From Schizonepeta tenuifolia (lineage: Eukaryota > Streptophyta > Magnoliopsida > Lamiales > Lamiaceae), in assembly GCA_029490685.1 (NCBI GenBank), contig CM055959.1, forward strand, positions 49,868,096 through 49,932,095: DNA of 64,000 nucleotides, written 5' to 3'. The notes below the pieces were generated by a model. That model was not told where the DNA came from. It did not search any database and worked only from the letters and a program-made list of their open reading frames with translations. Position 1 is the stretch's first letter. Each line of letters opens with the position of its first letter. The position numbers were made by a program, and so were the translations under genes. Of the stretch, positions 45,575 through 56,746 are shown one piece after another.

Positions 45575-48500
45575 CTATTCTTGCCCAAGATAGGTCTTCA
45601 AGCGCTGACCATTAACTTTAAAAACTTTCCCGTTCTTGGGATCCTTGATCTCAACAGCTCCATTTGGGAATTGAGCTTGTAGTTCATAAGGTCCTGCCCA
45701 CTTGGTCGAAAGCTTCCCCGAAGAGAGCTTAAATCGAGTTTGGTACAACAACACTTGTTGCCCAAAATGGAACTTCTTTTCTTTAATCAAAAGATCATGG
45801 GTCTTCTTCATCCTTTCCTTATATAACCCATCATTATCATAGGCTTGGAGTCTTATCTCGTCGAGTTCTTGGATCTCGAGCTTCCTTGCTTCACCCGCCT
45901 TGTTCCAATCAAAGTTGAGTTGGGCAACAACCCAATGTGCTCGGTGTTCCAGCACCACGGGCAAGTGGCATCTCTTGCTATAGACCATGTGATAAGGGGA
46001 CATGCTAAAAGGTGTCTTAAAGGCATTCCTATACACCCACAAGGCATCATCGAGGCACATACTCCAATCCTTCCTTGTGGTGCCCATGGTCTTCCTCAAG
46101 ATCGTCTTGATTATTCGATTGGACAATTCTGCTTGTCCATTGGCTTGTGGGTGGTATGCTGTTGACACACGATGAGTAACTCCATACTTCTTGAACAAGG
46201 CGGTCACCGTTGCGTTGCAAAAATGGGAACCTTGATCATTAATTATAGCTCGAGGTACACCAAACCTATTGAAAATTTGAGTTCTCAAAAAACTGGAAAC
46301 CACCTTAGAATCATCCTTGTTAGAAGCACGAGCCTCTACCCACTTTGAGGCATAATCCGCTGCCAATATGATGTACTTGTTGTCTTTGGAACTCAGCAAC
46401 GGTCCCATAAAATCCGTGCCCCATATGTCGAACACCTCTACGGGCAAGATCGGTATCATGGGCATTTTGTTTCTTCTTATAATGTTGCCTTCCCTTTGGC
46501 ACTGTTCGCACATCTTGACCCACTCATAACAATCTCTGAACAATGTTGGACAATAAAAGCCACACTCCAAAACCTTCCTTGCAGTGCGTTGATGCCCAAA
46601 ATGTCCTCCGCATTCCTTGTTGTGGCAATGCTCAAGAATGCTCCTTTGCTCCTTATCCTCGACACACCTCCTTATTATCTTGTCCACACATTCCCTCCAT
46701 AAATATGGCTCGTCCCAAATATAGAAACGACTCTCGTATTTAAGTTTGTTCCTTTGATAACGCCCAAGGTCAGAGGGTATTTCTCCAGTTACCAAGTAGT
46801 TCACGATATCAGCGTACCATGGCTCATCTTGGGCAAGACTCAGGTACTCGTCGGGAAAGGTATCCTTGATTGGCACCCCATCATCAGGCTGGAGAATTCG
46901 ACTTAGGTGGTCAGCAACTTGGTTCTGGGTACCACTCTTATCCTTGATCTCTATGTCAAATTCCTGCAATAAAAGAATCCATCTAATCAATCTTGGTTTT
47001 GACTCCTTCTTGCTTAACAAGTACTTCAACGCCGCGTGGTCCGTGTACACTATGGTCTTGCCTCCAAGTAAATAGGATCTAAACTTTTCAAAGGCGAAGA
47101 CAATAGCCAACAACTCCTTCTCCATTGTGGCATAGTTCCATTGAGCCGGGTTCAATGTCTTGGAAGCATAATAGATGACATAGCTCTCCTTCCCTTGTTT
47201 TTGCCCAAGAACTGCTCCCACGGCATAACCACTGGCATCACACATTAATTCAAAAGGCATCCCCCAATCCGGAGGTTGGATAATGGGGGCTATGATCAAG
47301 TTATCCTTCAAGGCGTGGAATGCCTTCTTGCAATTCTCATTGAATTCCCATGGTACATCATTTTGAAGTAGTCTCAACATTGGTTGGGCGATCTTGGCAA
47401 AGTCCTTGACAAATCTTCTATAGAATCCAGCATGCCCTAGGAACCCTCTCAATTCCTTCACAGATCTTGGGTATGGTAGCTTGGCAATAATATCGATCTT
47501 GGCTTTGTCCACCTCAATACCTTTCCCTGAAATGACATGCCCTAAAACAATTCCTTCTCTCACCATGAAGTGGCATTTCTCATAGTTCAATACGAGACTT
47601 TTCTCAATACATCTCTTCAAAACTCGATCCAGGTTGTTGAGGCATGATTCGAAGGTCTTGCCGTAGACAGTAAAGTCGTCCATGAAGACTTCGATGCACT
47701 CTTCAAGACAGTCTGAAAAAATATGCATCATACACCTTTGAAATGTACCTGGTGCATTACACAACCCAAATAGCATCCTCCTATATGCAAATGTGCCAAA
47801 CGGACACGTGAAGGTGGTCTTGCCTTGATCCTCATCAACAACCCAGATCTGTATGTAACCAGAATAACCGTCAAGAAAGCAATAATAGTTATTACCAGCT
47901 AACCTTTCAAGCATCTCGTCGACAAAGGGCAAAGGAAAGTGATCCTTTGTCGTCTTTTGGTTTAGCTTCCGGTAATCTATGCACACTCGCCATCCGGTTT
48001 GCAATCTTATGGCCACCATCTCGTTTTTTTCGTTCTCAACAACTTGGATTCCTGACTTCTTGGGCACCACGTGCACGGGGCTCACCCACCGGCTGTCGGA
48101 CACGGGGTAGATGATCCCCAAGTCAAGAAGCTTAAGTATCTCCTTCATTACCACTTCTTTCATGGCGGGATTCAATCTCCTTTGTGGATCCCTTACAGGG
48201 GTTGCATCCTCCTCAAGCAAAATGTAATGAACACAGTCCAAAGGGTTAATACCTTTGATGTCGGCCAAAGTCCACCCTATTGCCTCCTTGTATTTGCTTA
48301 GCACCTCACCAACTCGAACCTCCTCCATGCTCGATAACTCAGATGATATGATCACCGGCAAGGTCTCATTCTTGCCGAGATATATGTATTTCAGGTGCTG
48401 GGGCAAAGGTTTTAGTTCCAAGGTAGGGGCCTTTTGTAGTGATGGCACCAACCTGTCCTCCGGCTTCAATTCAGGGATGTTGAGTGGTTCAAACCCCTGA

Positions 48501-49519
48501 GGTTGCATGTTACCCGGAATTCTAGCATAACTGCATTCCTCCACATCTGCTGATTTATCATTCTGGGCAAGATCCCCTTCTGTCTGCAAGTCGGCATCCT
48601 CCTCAAGAACTGTCTGTTGCCAAAATTCCTCTACTAACTCCTCAGTCTCATCATGGGGTAGTTCTGCTAGTTCCTCATCAAACTCGTCTTCATCTCCATG
48701 AAAGTTTTTAAGAGTTTTATTATCCTCTAACTCCTCATCCGTGCCGTAATCTTCATCGGCGGAGTCGAAACTATATCCATGGACTGACTCCTCCCAAAAA
48801 TCTTTATCACTTTCGTACTCATTGCCTTCGTAGAACTCCATCAAGGCCCCATCTTCCTCATTATTCTCATGATGATCGAGATCCAGGTCAAGACCCTGAA
48901 TTAGGTTGAGTTTTGCCTGGATTGCATCCTCGTTGTCTTCAAAGAAGCAACTTAAGCTATTCAATGTCTCCTTTTGCTGACCACATGCATTGAGGGTATT
49001 GAGGTGTTGTAAGGCATCATCCTGATTTTGCCGATAAGCATCGAACACAACTACTTCTCCAGCTACTTGAACCGTTAATCTCCCTGTATCGCAGTCGATC
49101 TTGGTGCATACTGTCCTCAAGAATGGCCTCCCAAGCAGGATTACTGGATTCTTGATTGCTTTCTTTTCCATGTCAAGAACATAGAAGTCGGCTGGAAATA
49201 GAAGATCCCCCACCTTGACCAATACGTCCTCCAAAACTCCATCGTGGTACACTGTGGATAAGTCCGCCAATTGGATGGCTACACGGGTAGGAGAGAGAGG
49301 TCCAAACCTCATCTCGTCGAACATGGCCCTCTGCATTACATTTATCGAAGCTCCCAGATCAAGCATTGCCTTGGGTATTGACGTAGTACTAATTGTGCAT
49401 GGGATGGCAAACATGCCAGAATCCTTCTTCTTGATCGGGATATGGGAATTCATTAGTGCTGACACATTCTCTACATGGAAACGGGCATTATCTGGGTACT
49501 TGGTCTTCTTCAAGCACAT
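45575..49519 (-). CDS. Athila pol: protease, RT, RNase H, integrase; 1314 aa, open
   Basis: The frame is uninterrupted from ATG 49519 to the stop at 45575. Domains in order: aspartic protease with MLDLGASINVM and LGRPFL (residues about 50-150); an acidic linker; RT with DYRKLNQKT, a LFGLCNAPGTFQRCM motif and the catalytic VFMDDFTVYG; RNase H with MCDASGYAVGAVLG, KELLAIVFAFEKFR and YTDHAALKYL; integrase with an HHCC finger (ending CEQCQREG) and the D,D,E residues in GTDFMGP, INDQGSHF and PQANGQAE. The family uses it to process, copy and integrate element DNA in plant nuclei. Because gag stops precede it in the same frame, it would be made only by readthrough or re-initiation. Confidence 0.92.
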   Translation of the reverse strand: MCLKKTKYPDNARFHVENVSALMNSHIPIKKKDSGMFAIPCTISTTSIPKAMLDLGASINVMQRAMFDEMRFGPLSPTRVAIQLADLSTVYHDGVLEDVLVKVGDLLFPADFYVLDMEKKAIKNPVILLGRPFLRTVCTKIDCDTGRLTVQVAGEVVVFDAYRQNQDDALQHLNTLNACGQQKETLNSLSCFFEDNEDAIQAKLNLIQGLDLDLDHHENNEEDGALMEFYEGNEYESDKDFWEESVHGYSFDSADEDYGTDEELEDNKTLKNFHGDEDEFDEELAELPHDETEELVEEFWQQTVLEEDADLQTEGDLAQNDKSADVEECSYARIPGNMQPQGFEPLNIPELKPEDRLVPSLQKAPTLELKPLPQHLKYIYLGKNETLPVIISSELSSMEEVRVGEVLSKYKEAIGWTLADIKGINPLDCVHYILLEEDATPVRDPQRRLNPAMKEVVMKEILKLLDLGIIYPVSDSRWVSPVHVVPKKSGIQVVENEKNEMVAIRLQTGWRVCIDYRKLNQKTTKDHFPLPFVDEMLERLAGNNYYCFLDGYSGYIQIWVVDEDQGKTTFTCPFGTFAYRRMLFGLCNAPGTFQRCMMHIFSDCLEECIEVFMDDFTVYGKTFESCLNNLDRVLKRCIEKSLVLNYEKCHFMVREGIVLGHVISGKGIEVDKAKIDIIAKLPYPRSVKELRGFLGHAGFYRRFVKDFAKIAQPMLRLLQNDVPWEFNENCKKAFHALKDNLIIAPIIQPPDWGMPFELMCDASGYAVGAVLGQKQGKESYVIYYASKTLNPAQWNYATMEKELLAIVFAFEKFRSYLLGGKTIVYTDHAALKYLLSKKESKPRLIRWILLLQEFDIEIKDKSGTQNQVADHLSRILQPDDGVPIKDTFPDEYLSLAQDEPWYADIVNYLVTGEIPSDLGRYQRNKLKYESRFYIWDEPYLWRECVDKIIRRCVEDKEQRSILEHCHNKECGGHFGHQRTARKVLECGFYCPTLFRDCYEWVKMCEQCQREGNIIRRNKMPMIPILPVEVFDIWGTDFMGPLLSSKDNKYIILAADYASKWVEARASNKDDSKVVSSFLRTQIFNRFGVPRAIINDQGSHFCNATVTALFKKYGVTHRVSTAYHPQANGQAELSNRIIKTILRKTMGTTRKDWSMCLDDALWVYRNAFKTPFSMSPYHMVYSKRCHLPVVLEHRAHWVVAQLNFDWNKAGEARKLEIQELDEIRLQAYDNDGLYKERMKKTHDLLIKEKKFHFGQQVLLYQTRFKLSSGKLSTKWAGPYELQAQFPNGAVEIKDPKNGKVFKVNGQRLKTYLGQE

Positions 49520-49522
49520 CTC

Positions 49523-51481
49523 TCACAAAAATTTTGCACACTTTGGCATGGATTGTAATGCCATCAATAGTGGCAGGTTTATCTCCACTTTCTTGAACAC
49601 CTCCATCATGTCCTCTAGCTCTTTCTGATCACGATAGCTGGTAAAACGTCTTGGATACGGGATCTTTGCCTTAGCATTGCGAGGAACGATCCTCTTGGCC
49701 AAAGCCTCTACTTCTTTTTCAGCCTTTAAAGAATCCAACAACACGTCATCTTTATCAAACACCAGCTTTGATCTCTCCATCTTTACGTAATCAAACAAGG
49801 CTTCATCCTCCTCGTTATAGAAGACGAGGTTCTTATTGGCCTTTATCCCTTCTTCACGCTTTGCCTTCAACTCTACATAGAGGTCATTGATATCTCCTGA
49901 GCTCATCTTAGTTTCTTCTATTCGAGTAGGTCCCTTAAGTTGGGTCTTGGGCAGCACCTTTGACAAATCCTTACCACTTCGCAAAGTCACCGCATTGACT
50001 TGCTCCTTGTTAACCTCCACTTGGGCAGGAAACCTTCCACTCTTGTCATCTACCAGCTTTGATAGTGTCTGGTTTATGTGAGTTAATTGAGCTTGAAGGT
50101 TATTCGATTGACCTCGACTTTCTAATTGAAAGTTCTCAAAATCCCTCTTAAGCATTTGGTTCTCATTGGTAAACCTATAAATGATCTCCTTCATGAACTC
50201 CGTCTTTGTTGGTTCTCGATGTGGAGGAACATAGTTATGTTGCTGTTGTGGCTGTTGTTGAGGTAAAGACACATATTGCTATTGAACGGGCTGATGTGGT
50301 TGTTGGTGGGCAGGAGGCATTTGATAATGGTTGTTGCCATACCTCAGGTTCTCGTGCTGATTCTGCCTATAGCCAAAGTTGTTGCCATAGTTGCTATTAT
50401 TGCCATACTGGAACCTTTGTTGCCCACCACCTTGCTGGTTTTGACCTATTGCCTTCACCTCTTCTCCTTCTTCCACGAACCAACGGGGACATTCCGAGGT
50501 AATATGAGACATTGCCTGACACACCTCACATTTCTTCACAGCTCTGTGAACTTCCTTGCCATCTACCTTCCTTTTCAAGTCCTCCATTTGACCACTCATC
50601 TTGGCCATGAAGTCTTTCATGGTGCTGACCAAGTTATCGGAATTTCTCTTGCTGCCTTCATACCCTCCTCTTGGGATATCATCTTCATCTTGTGATTGAT
50701 CGGCCATAGCAGCTATTTTCTTGAACACTTCAGCTGGGAATTGATCGACTATTGCTCCCCCACAAGCTGCAATGATCCACTTCCTCTCAGATGCCCTCAA
50801 TCCTTTTAAGGAATGTTCAATCAAATCAATGTCCTTGATCCAATGTTGAGGACATCTTGCTATCAACTTCTTAAATCTTTCATAATATTCATACAACGAC
50901 TCACTTCCACCCATTTCGATCAAGGAGATGGCATTCCTTCCACTTTGTATCCGGCCAACGGGTATGTACTTGTCGAGGAAAGCCTGCTGCAACTTTTTCC
51001 TTGTATCGATGCTTTTCTTTGGCAAGGTATAAAGCCACTCACGTGCTCCGTCAAGTAGTGAGAACGGAAACGTGAGTAGCCTTACGTAGTCTGGAAACGT
51101 ATCTTGGGCAGTATCTCGTTCTTTGGCAGTATCTCGGACAAGAGGGGTATTGTTCCTTACAGTGTTGATCGTCATCTCAAAGTCTTGAAGATGGGTCAGT
51201 GGGTCTTCTCCAGGATGATTGATGAACTTGGGCAGTATCTATATCAGCGAATGTTTGAGCTCCCAGTTGCCATTGACGGCGGGCAACTGGATACTTGAAG
51301 GTCTGATTCCCTTGTCGTCAGGGAACATAATCTGACGGATGGTTTTCTCTTGCTGTCCTGCCATGGTTGTTGATGTCTCACTATTTGTACTCGCTGTTGA
51401 GCAAGAATCGTCTTCTTTCTCAATATCACGATCTTCTGTTAAGCTCGTCGACTCTGAAGGTTCGTTGACGCCTTCTTCCAA
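49523..51481 (-). pseudogene. Athila gag, same frame as pol, with two internal stops
   Basis: The first plausible ATG is at 51364 (MAGQQEKTIRQ); an upstream open stretch to 51481 lacks an ATG in this frame. The capsid region shows FSLLDGAREWLYTLP, FLDKYIPVGRI and SLYEYYERFKKLIARCP, typical of Athila/gypsy gag. A short cysteine-rich motif (CEVCQAMSHITSECP) follows, and then a Gln/Asn-rich tail. TAG at 51239-51241 and TAG at 50279-50281 interrupt it, and TGA at 49523-49525 separates it from pol. All three can arise by one C-to-T change (CAG or CGA). Confidence 0.85.
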
Positions 51482-51634
51482 ATCTTTCTTCTTCTTGCAT
51501 TATTCTGCTCGATTTCTCCTAGCTATCACCTCTGAGCAAACACCGTGATCTTGTGGATCTCCGTCACTCTGTAGATGTGGCTTGGGCATAAACCATGCTC
51601 AACTCAAGCTAGAAGAGCAAACTAGCTTAGAATT

Positions 51635-51656
51635 AAGTCCCCGGCAACAGCGCCAA
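51635..51656 (-). other. Primer-binding site (Asp tRNA) of the Athila element
   Basis: On the minus strand the sequence is TTGGCGCTGTTGCCGGGGAC, 13 bases inside the 5' LTR. It differs by one C-to-T transition in CG context from TGGCGCCGTTGCCGGGGA, the Asp-tRNA complement used by Athila elements. Confidence 0.8.
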
Positions 51657-51669
51657 TTTGACGAAGCAC

Positions 51670-52900
51670 TGTCGTCACACTCTTCACACAAATAAATTTA
51701 TAAAACACCTCTTGCCCAACAAGATAGTAGTTAATGGCAAGTGGGGTCCATCCCAAGGGACTTGGTGTAGATCTGCTCTTCTGGTAGTGCTCAACAAAAG
51801 GGGTTTTGACTGAGACGTATCTCAATATCCTGTAACTCAACAAGTAAAATATCAAATAACAAAGAAGATTGGTTTGGATTTCGAATCAATGATCTTGATT
51901 ACTCTTTACTCGTTCATTGGTGCAAAGATGATCAATTGCTTGATCTCATTACTTGGTTTAAGATAAAGATTAGTTTATACCCTAAAGGTTACGAAGTTGC
52001 GATATAAACACACCAAGCCTATGTCTATCCAATTTTACAGATCTTGACCAGAAGGCAAGATCTCCTCCTTTGATCAACAAAGTCACGAAGACACTTCAGT
52101 AACGATGCTGCCATAAAGGCATTGAGAATAAACAGACCCAAGACAGCCAAGGGTTAGGTCAATAACGACTGCTCTCCTACACTCTTTACCTTCTTGGGCA
52201 AGAGAGACACTCTCGAGTTTAATCCCAAATCCTGTTAATGACTTAATCTCAATATCTAGATGGTAATCAAGCATATGTCAATATCAATTAAGTTGGCCTC
52301 TCTTACAATGTGAAGTCGGCCATATATATAGGCGATGGAAATTAGAGTTAGGGAAGTTTCCTTGTTGGAAAAGGACTTCTTCCATGCATATCCGCCTTCT
52401 CTCTTATCCATGCAGCCGTGATTTACTTCCCTTGCATGGTAGATATCTTCTTTAATTTGGCTCGTCTAGGATAAGGAAAGAAATCTTCGATCCTAATCCT
52501 CTTCCTTGGAAGAAAAGAAATCCGCTGCTACTGCTGCTCTAACTCACATCTTGCCTTCTCTGTCTGCATCCTGTATTGCTTCCTATGTTCACCAAGATCC
52601 TGGCTCCTCCGGGTACTCTGTCCGTTGGCTTCAAGGATATGGGGAGGTACTTCCTGACTTGTAGATTGAATATAACGATGTTGCCCAGCTACAAGCCTCC
52701 ATCCCTATGCCCGTTTGCATCGTATCGCCATCTCAGCATCTCAACATCAGATTTTCCACCGAATTTACCCAAGATCCCACCTGTTCTTCCTTGCACACCA
52801 TCTCTCGACTTTGTGTCCTCCCAGACACACTTTGACTCCGTATAGACTAAGAAGAACAAGAAAAACACAAGAAAAGATGGACACAAATATGGGTTCATCA
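51670..52900 (-). repeat. 5' LTR of the Athila element, 1231 bp, internally deleted
   Basis: It matches the 3' LTR at both ends but jumps from TATCAATTAAG to TTGGCCTCTCTTACAATGTG (about 52290-52300), missing about 363 bp. Both LTR ends and the primer site beside it are preserved. Confidence 0.9.
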
Positions 52901-53526
52901 AGCACCGTGCGAGGAATTCAATATCAGTGGGTGTGTAGTTAGGACCTCGCAGTGGCTTCAATGAAGTGCTTGAGTCTTTGGGTTGTTTGCCGCTGCGGCG
53001 TGCCCTTCCCTTCCCCTTGGGCGAAGAAGTGGCCGTGCTTGAGCTTGCGGGAGCTTTCCCCTTGTGGTGGGGCGGTGGTGTTGGCTCGCATTCCTCCGAT
53101 TTCTCTTGTTGGGAATCTTCGTACGCCTCTTCCTCTTCCTCTTCCTCTTCTTCCACCTCAACATCGTCGTTGTCGTCGTTGAGGTTGAAACGTCTGAATC
53201 GAGCAGTAGCCGATGGCGGTGTGGAGAATTGGGAGAAGTCAGATGTCAGGGGAATTGAGAGAACCCTGGTGACTGCGAGTAGCCGTAAAACGGGGGGAAT
53301 TGGGAGTACCTCGGAGACTGCGAGAACCCAGTTGACGGGGAAAATTGGGAGTACCGGAGACTACGAGAACCCAGTCGATGGGAGGAATTGGGAGAACCCC
53401 CTCGACGGGAGGAATTGGGAGAAATCTGGCGACTGCGCAAAAGGTGCAAACCCGGCAGGGGCCGAGTATTGGCCGAAACCGGGAGAAGGTTTGATCTGCT
53501 AATTTGGCCACTATCAAATCTAGCAA
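52901..53526 (-). pseudogene. N-terminal half of the PIF/Harbinger-associated ORF1-like protein
   Basis: Read down to the Athila insertion, the frame holds a Pro/Ser/Phe-rich repeat region in shifted frames (about 53520-53240, with repeated PRYSQFPP-like words). An acidic run of Glu codons (about 53154-53130) and a Lys/Ser linker follow. It ends in NYTPTDIEFLARC at the insertion point. An aromatic, repeat-rich N-terminus followed by an N-(Y/W)-(T/S) helix is the usual layout of Harbinger ORF1-like plant proteins. The frame changes in the repeat part suggest decay. Confidence 0.55.
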
Positions 53527-53989
53527 TAAATTTTGAAGATTTGATCTTATTAATCTATACTATATATAAATTTTATTATTATTAATATACAAAAATATGA
53601 TAAATATTGATTTAAATTCAAAAAATTTGAGAATTTAGATAAATAAGAATGGAGGAATTTGGAGTGTGCCACATAGGACTCTTTTATCGAAGAGTCGTTT
53701 TCGTTTATATAATATAATAATAGATACCCCTTTTCTAAAAGGAAAAATAATGAGAGGATAAGGATAATAGAACTTTTGATATTATAATTTTAAATTATAT
53801 AGCATTTTTTTTAGTTTCTTAATAATTTAGCACTTTGTGACTTTTATTCTCCTTCATCTTTTGTTAAATTACCAATTATACCAAGTAACAAAGATTATTT
53901 GGTGATTTTATAGTTTTTCACATCTCTCAACTCCAAACTCAAACCTTTAAAACTGCTCCCACCACCACCTTTCGGCCGCCGCGCCACCA

Positions 53990-54480
53990 CCATCATAGCC
54001 GCCGGTGCCGGTGAGTCACAAAAAAAAAATTATGACTCACCAAAAAACAAAAAAACTGCCATGCCGCTGTCGGTGAGTCATAAAAAAAAATGTGACTCAC
54101 CAAAAAAAAAAACTGTTGCGCCGCCGCCGGTGAGTCACAAAAAAATATTTGTGAATCACCAAAAAAAATGTGACTCATCGAAAAAAAAGAAACTGCCACG
54201 CAGCCACCGCCTGTGGTCACAAAAAATGTGAATCACCAAAAAAAAAAAAGAAACTGCCGCGCTGCCGCCACCATCGCTACCGTCATCGTCGCCGACGTCG
54301 GTGGTCACCAAAAACATTTTGTCACTCACCAATACAAAATTGTGATTCACACCCCGCCGGGCCGTCACCGGTGGTCACAAAAAAAAATTTGTGACTCACC
54401 AAAAAAAATAAAAGCCGCCAACTACTCTCTACCGCCGCGTCGTCGCTGGTGCTCACAATTTATTTTTTTTGCGACTCAAA
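53990..54480. repeat. Array of GC-rich units carrying paired TGAGTCA/TGACTCA palindromes
   Basis: Units of roughly 55-60 bp alternate a GCCGCCGCCGGTGAGTCAC word, an A tract, a TGTGACTCACC word and a second A tract. In several units the two TGA(G/C)TCA motifs form an inverted repeat. The array decays toward 54480. TGA(G/C)TCA is the binding core of GCN4/AP-1-type bZIP factors; in plants the GCN4 motif is known in endosperm promoters. No gene is evident directly downstream. Confidence 0.7.
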
Positions 54481-54689
54481 AAAGAAAACAAATGGAAAGA
54501 AATAACAATTACAGTGTGAATTACAAAAATATTTACTGTGAATTAGAACAAATTCGATGTGAACAAAATAAAAATGGGAAGATGTTTGGAAATGAAAATT
54601 CACGTCAAATGGCAAATATTCCACAAAAATTGCTTATGGCGTATTATTGAGAGGAATCAGTCTGGATGATGGTACAAGGCAAGAAATGA

Positions 54690-55350
54690 AAGCTTAGAAG
54701 AAGTTGTGGGGGAGTTATGCTCCAAGAAGAGTTTCAACAACTGTTTGGAAGGTGCTTAAAGAAAGAATGGCAACGAAAGATAGTTTGAGTAAGAGAGGAA
54801 TCATTTTTAATGATGAAGACTCAAGGTGCGTTTTTTGTAAAGAGGAGGTGGAAGGTACATTACATCTTTTCTTTAAATGTAAGGTTGTTTCATCTATTTG
54901 GAATGAGTGTCACAAATGGCTGAAAATGTATACGGCTTATCATTACGATCCCGTCATACATTTCTCCAATATTGTGATATTTTTGTAAAAGGAAAACTGT
55001 CGAAAGTGGCTGCTACTATTTGGATTGGGGTGGTGTGGTGCATTTGGAAGATTAGAAATAGAATGATGTTCGAGGGAGGTGCTTTTGAGATCACCAAGGT
55101 GGTGGACGAGATCAAGATTAGAGTGTGGTCGTGGGTGTCGTTAAAGGATCAGAATTTGGTTAATGCTCCTATTGCAAATTGGTTGTTAGATTCGAGAGCG
55201 TGTGTGATGTAGATTGCTAGGAGATTTTTGGAGATGTAAAATATTGGGATCATTGCTCCTAAGGTGGCCTTGATGTAAGGGTTGGAGTACCCCTTGTACT
55301 CTAATTTGGTTTTAATCTACTATTTTTATTTTTCCCGATCAAAACAAAAA
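54690..55350 (+). pseudogene. 5'-truncated LINE tail (zf-RVT region and 3'UTR)
   Basis: The frames encode WGSYAPRRVSTTVWKVLKER, a Cys-rich CVFCKEEVEGTLHLFFKC and, after one frameshift near 54980, IWIGVVWCIWKIRNRMMFEG. This is the zf-RVT region at the end of plant LINE ORF2. The sequence after the stop (CCCTTGTACTCTAATTTGGTTTT...CCCGATCAAAACAAAAAATGG) has the usual plant LINE 3' end. It is a separate copy from the 107-5592 element and in the opposite orientation. Confidence 0.8.
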
Positions 55351-56705
55351 ATGGGAAGACACATTTATTACACTGTGATGATTATCAAGTAGTAGATAGT
55401 TTTCCTAAGACTAACCAAATTTGTCTATCTCATCCTTTATTCTCATCTGCTCTTCGTCCATATTCTTCTTCATCGTTATGCAGATGCAAAAAGGCCTTCA
55501 ATTAAGAACGGCAAGCGCTTATCTATTTCTCCTTCGTGCAGAATTCCACCGAAATGCTCAAAGATACCTGGTGAAATTGAAAAACCAAGGCTTGTTAGAA
55601 AGTAGAAATGGAGTAGAATTCCATTAGAGGGAAGGAGAATCTGCAATTCCCTAAGTCAATTCTTTGTTTGCTTAAACATACTCAAGTGGACAAACAGAAG
55701 ATAATATGTGAGTGCACTCAGACAAATTCGCAAAGTCAATAAGTGGATCTACTTTTGTCACTGCAATGGCATAATTTAGCAAATTCAAAATTAACATGAC
55801 TGGAGCCTCCTCTTTAGGGTAAGACCATGAAGCAAGAACAGATGAACAGACAACAACTTATAGATGGCAACATAAACATGAAAATAAAATAATATTCTTA
55901 AATTAAGCTAGAAAAAGTTATTGTAGATACCACACACACACACAAATTATAACCAAATCCATGAAGTTCATCACCCTATAAAGAATGTAGCAGCAAGTAA
56001 TTGCAATTGGGGGGAAAAAATCAAAGTTGCAGAAAGTGAAACTAAATAGCTTCTTTGAAGCTGTTGAGCAGAAAGCAAAAACCAAACTAGCTAAGTAGAA
56101 GAAAATCTAATGACAAATCAACCGGAAATGCAACAATAGAAATTGTTAGATTATGAATGTTTAACATTATAGAAATATAACTGAGCTAACATAACTGAGC
56201 CAACAATCAACCCATAAAATAATCCGAAATCAATCGAGCATCAAGGGAACTAGCGAAGTTAATGCATAATCTTTCGATAAAATAAACATACAATTAAGAT
56301 TAAACAAGATAAAGTTTGTACTTTTGATTTTTTCCTCCAATTGCGACACAGAGAGAGCACTGGCGACGCTAAAGCTGCTTTGCCGGATTACGGCCGGCTA
56401 CGAGGCATTTTCTGCGCACGCACTGACGGAGTACGCGGCAGGGTGCTGCTGCCGCTGTGCTCGGGGTCGGAGCGAGCGAAGTGGGAGGCTGTGGCCGCGG
56501 GCATGTTGACTCAGTTCAAGATCTGGAATGGACATTTTCGTCCACGACAACGTTGATTTGTGAGAGAGAATGACTCGATTTGTGGTAGATTTGAGAGAGA
56601 GGGGAGGGGGGAACGGAGAAGGTGCCGCCGGAGTTGTGGTGGTTGGGGCGGCACCATGGAAGCGGCAGCGACGATGTGGTGGTGGTGATTGCTGCCATGA
56701 TTTTG

Positions 56706-56706
<1 letters not shown>
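55351..56706. other. No recognised gene; local GC-rich patch
   Basis: 55351-56320 is AT-rich with a small (AC)n run near 55932. 56345-56515 is unusually GC-rich and open in several frames on both strands, but I recognise no protein; it could be a captured exon. 56580-56700 and 56785-56850 are partial direct repeats (GGTGCCGCCGG...GTGGTGGTGATTGCTG). Confidence 0.45.

Positions 56707-56708
<2 letters not shown>

Positions 56709-56742
<34 letters not shown>
56709..56742. repeat. (GA)17 microsatellite
   Basis: A GA run is followed directly by a GAGGAG/GAAGAG-type purine stretch to about 56784. It accounts for the charged or serine-rich open frames seen here on both strands. Confidence 0.95.

Positions 56743-56746
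<4 letters not shown>

Larger units (their letters stand above)
40387..52900 (-). mobile_element. Ty3/gypsy Athila-lineage retrotransposon, 12.5 kb
   Basis: Two LTRs (40387-41980, 51670-52900) with TGTCGTCACACTC...GGGTTCATCA ends (as read on the plus strand) flank a minus-strand gag-pol. The primer site matches Asp tRNA, as in Athila. A further ORF of the Athila type lies between pol and the 3' LTR. The flanking 5-mers AGCGT (40382-40386) and AGCAC (52901-52905) are in the right place for a target duplication, with two transitions between them. The insertion splits a Harbinger-associated coding sequence. The pol frame is fully open but gag has two stops and a third lies at the gag-pol joint. 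Confidence 0.92.
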
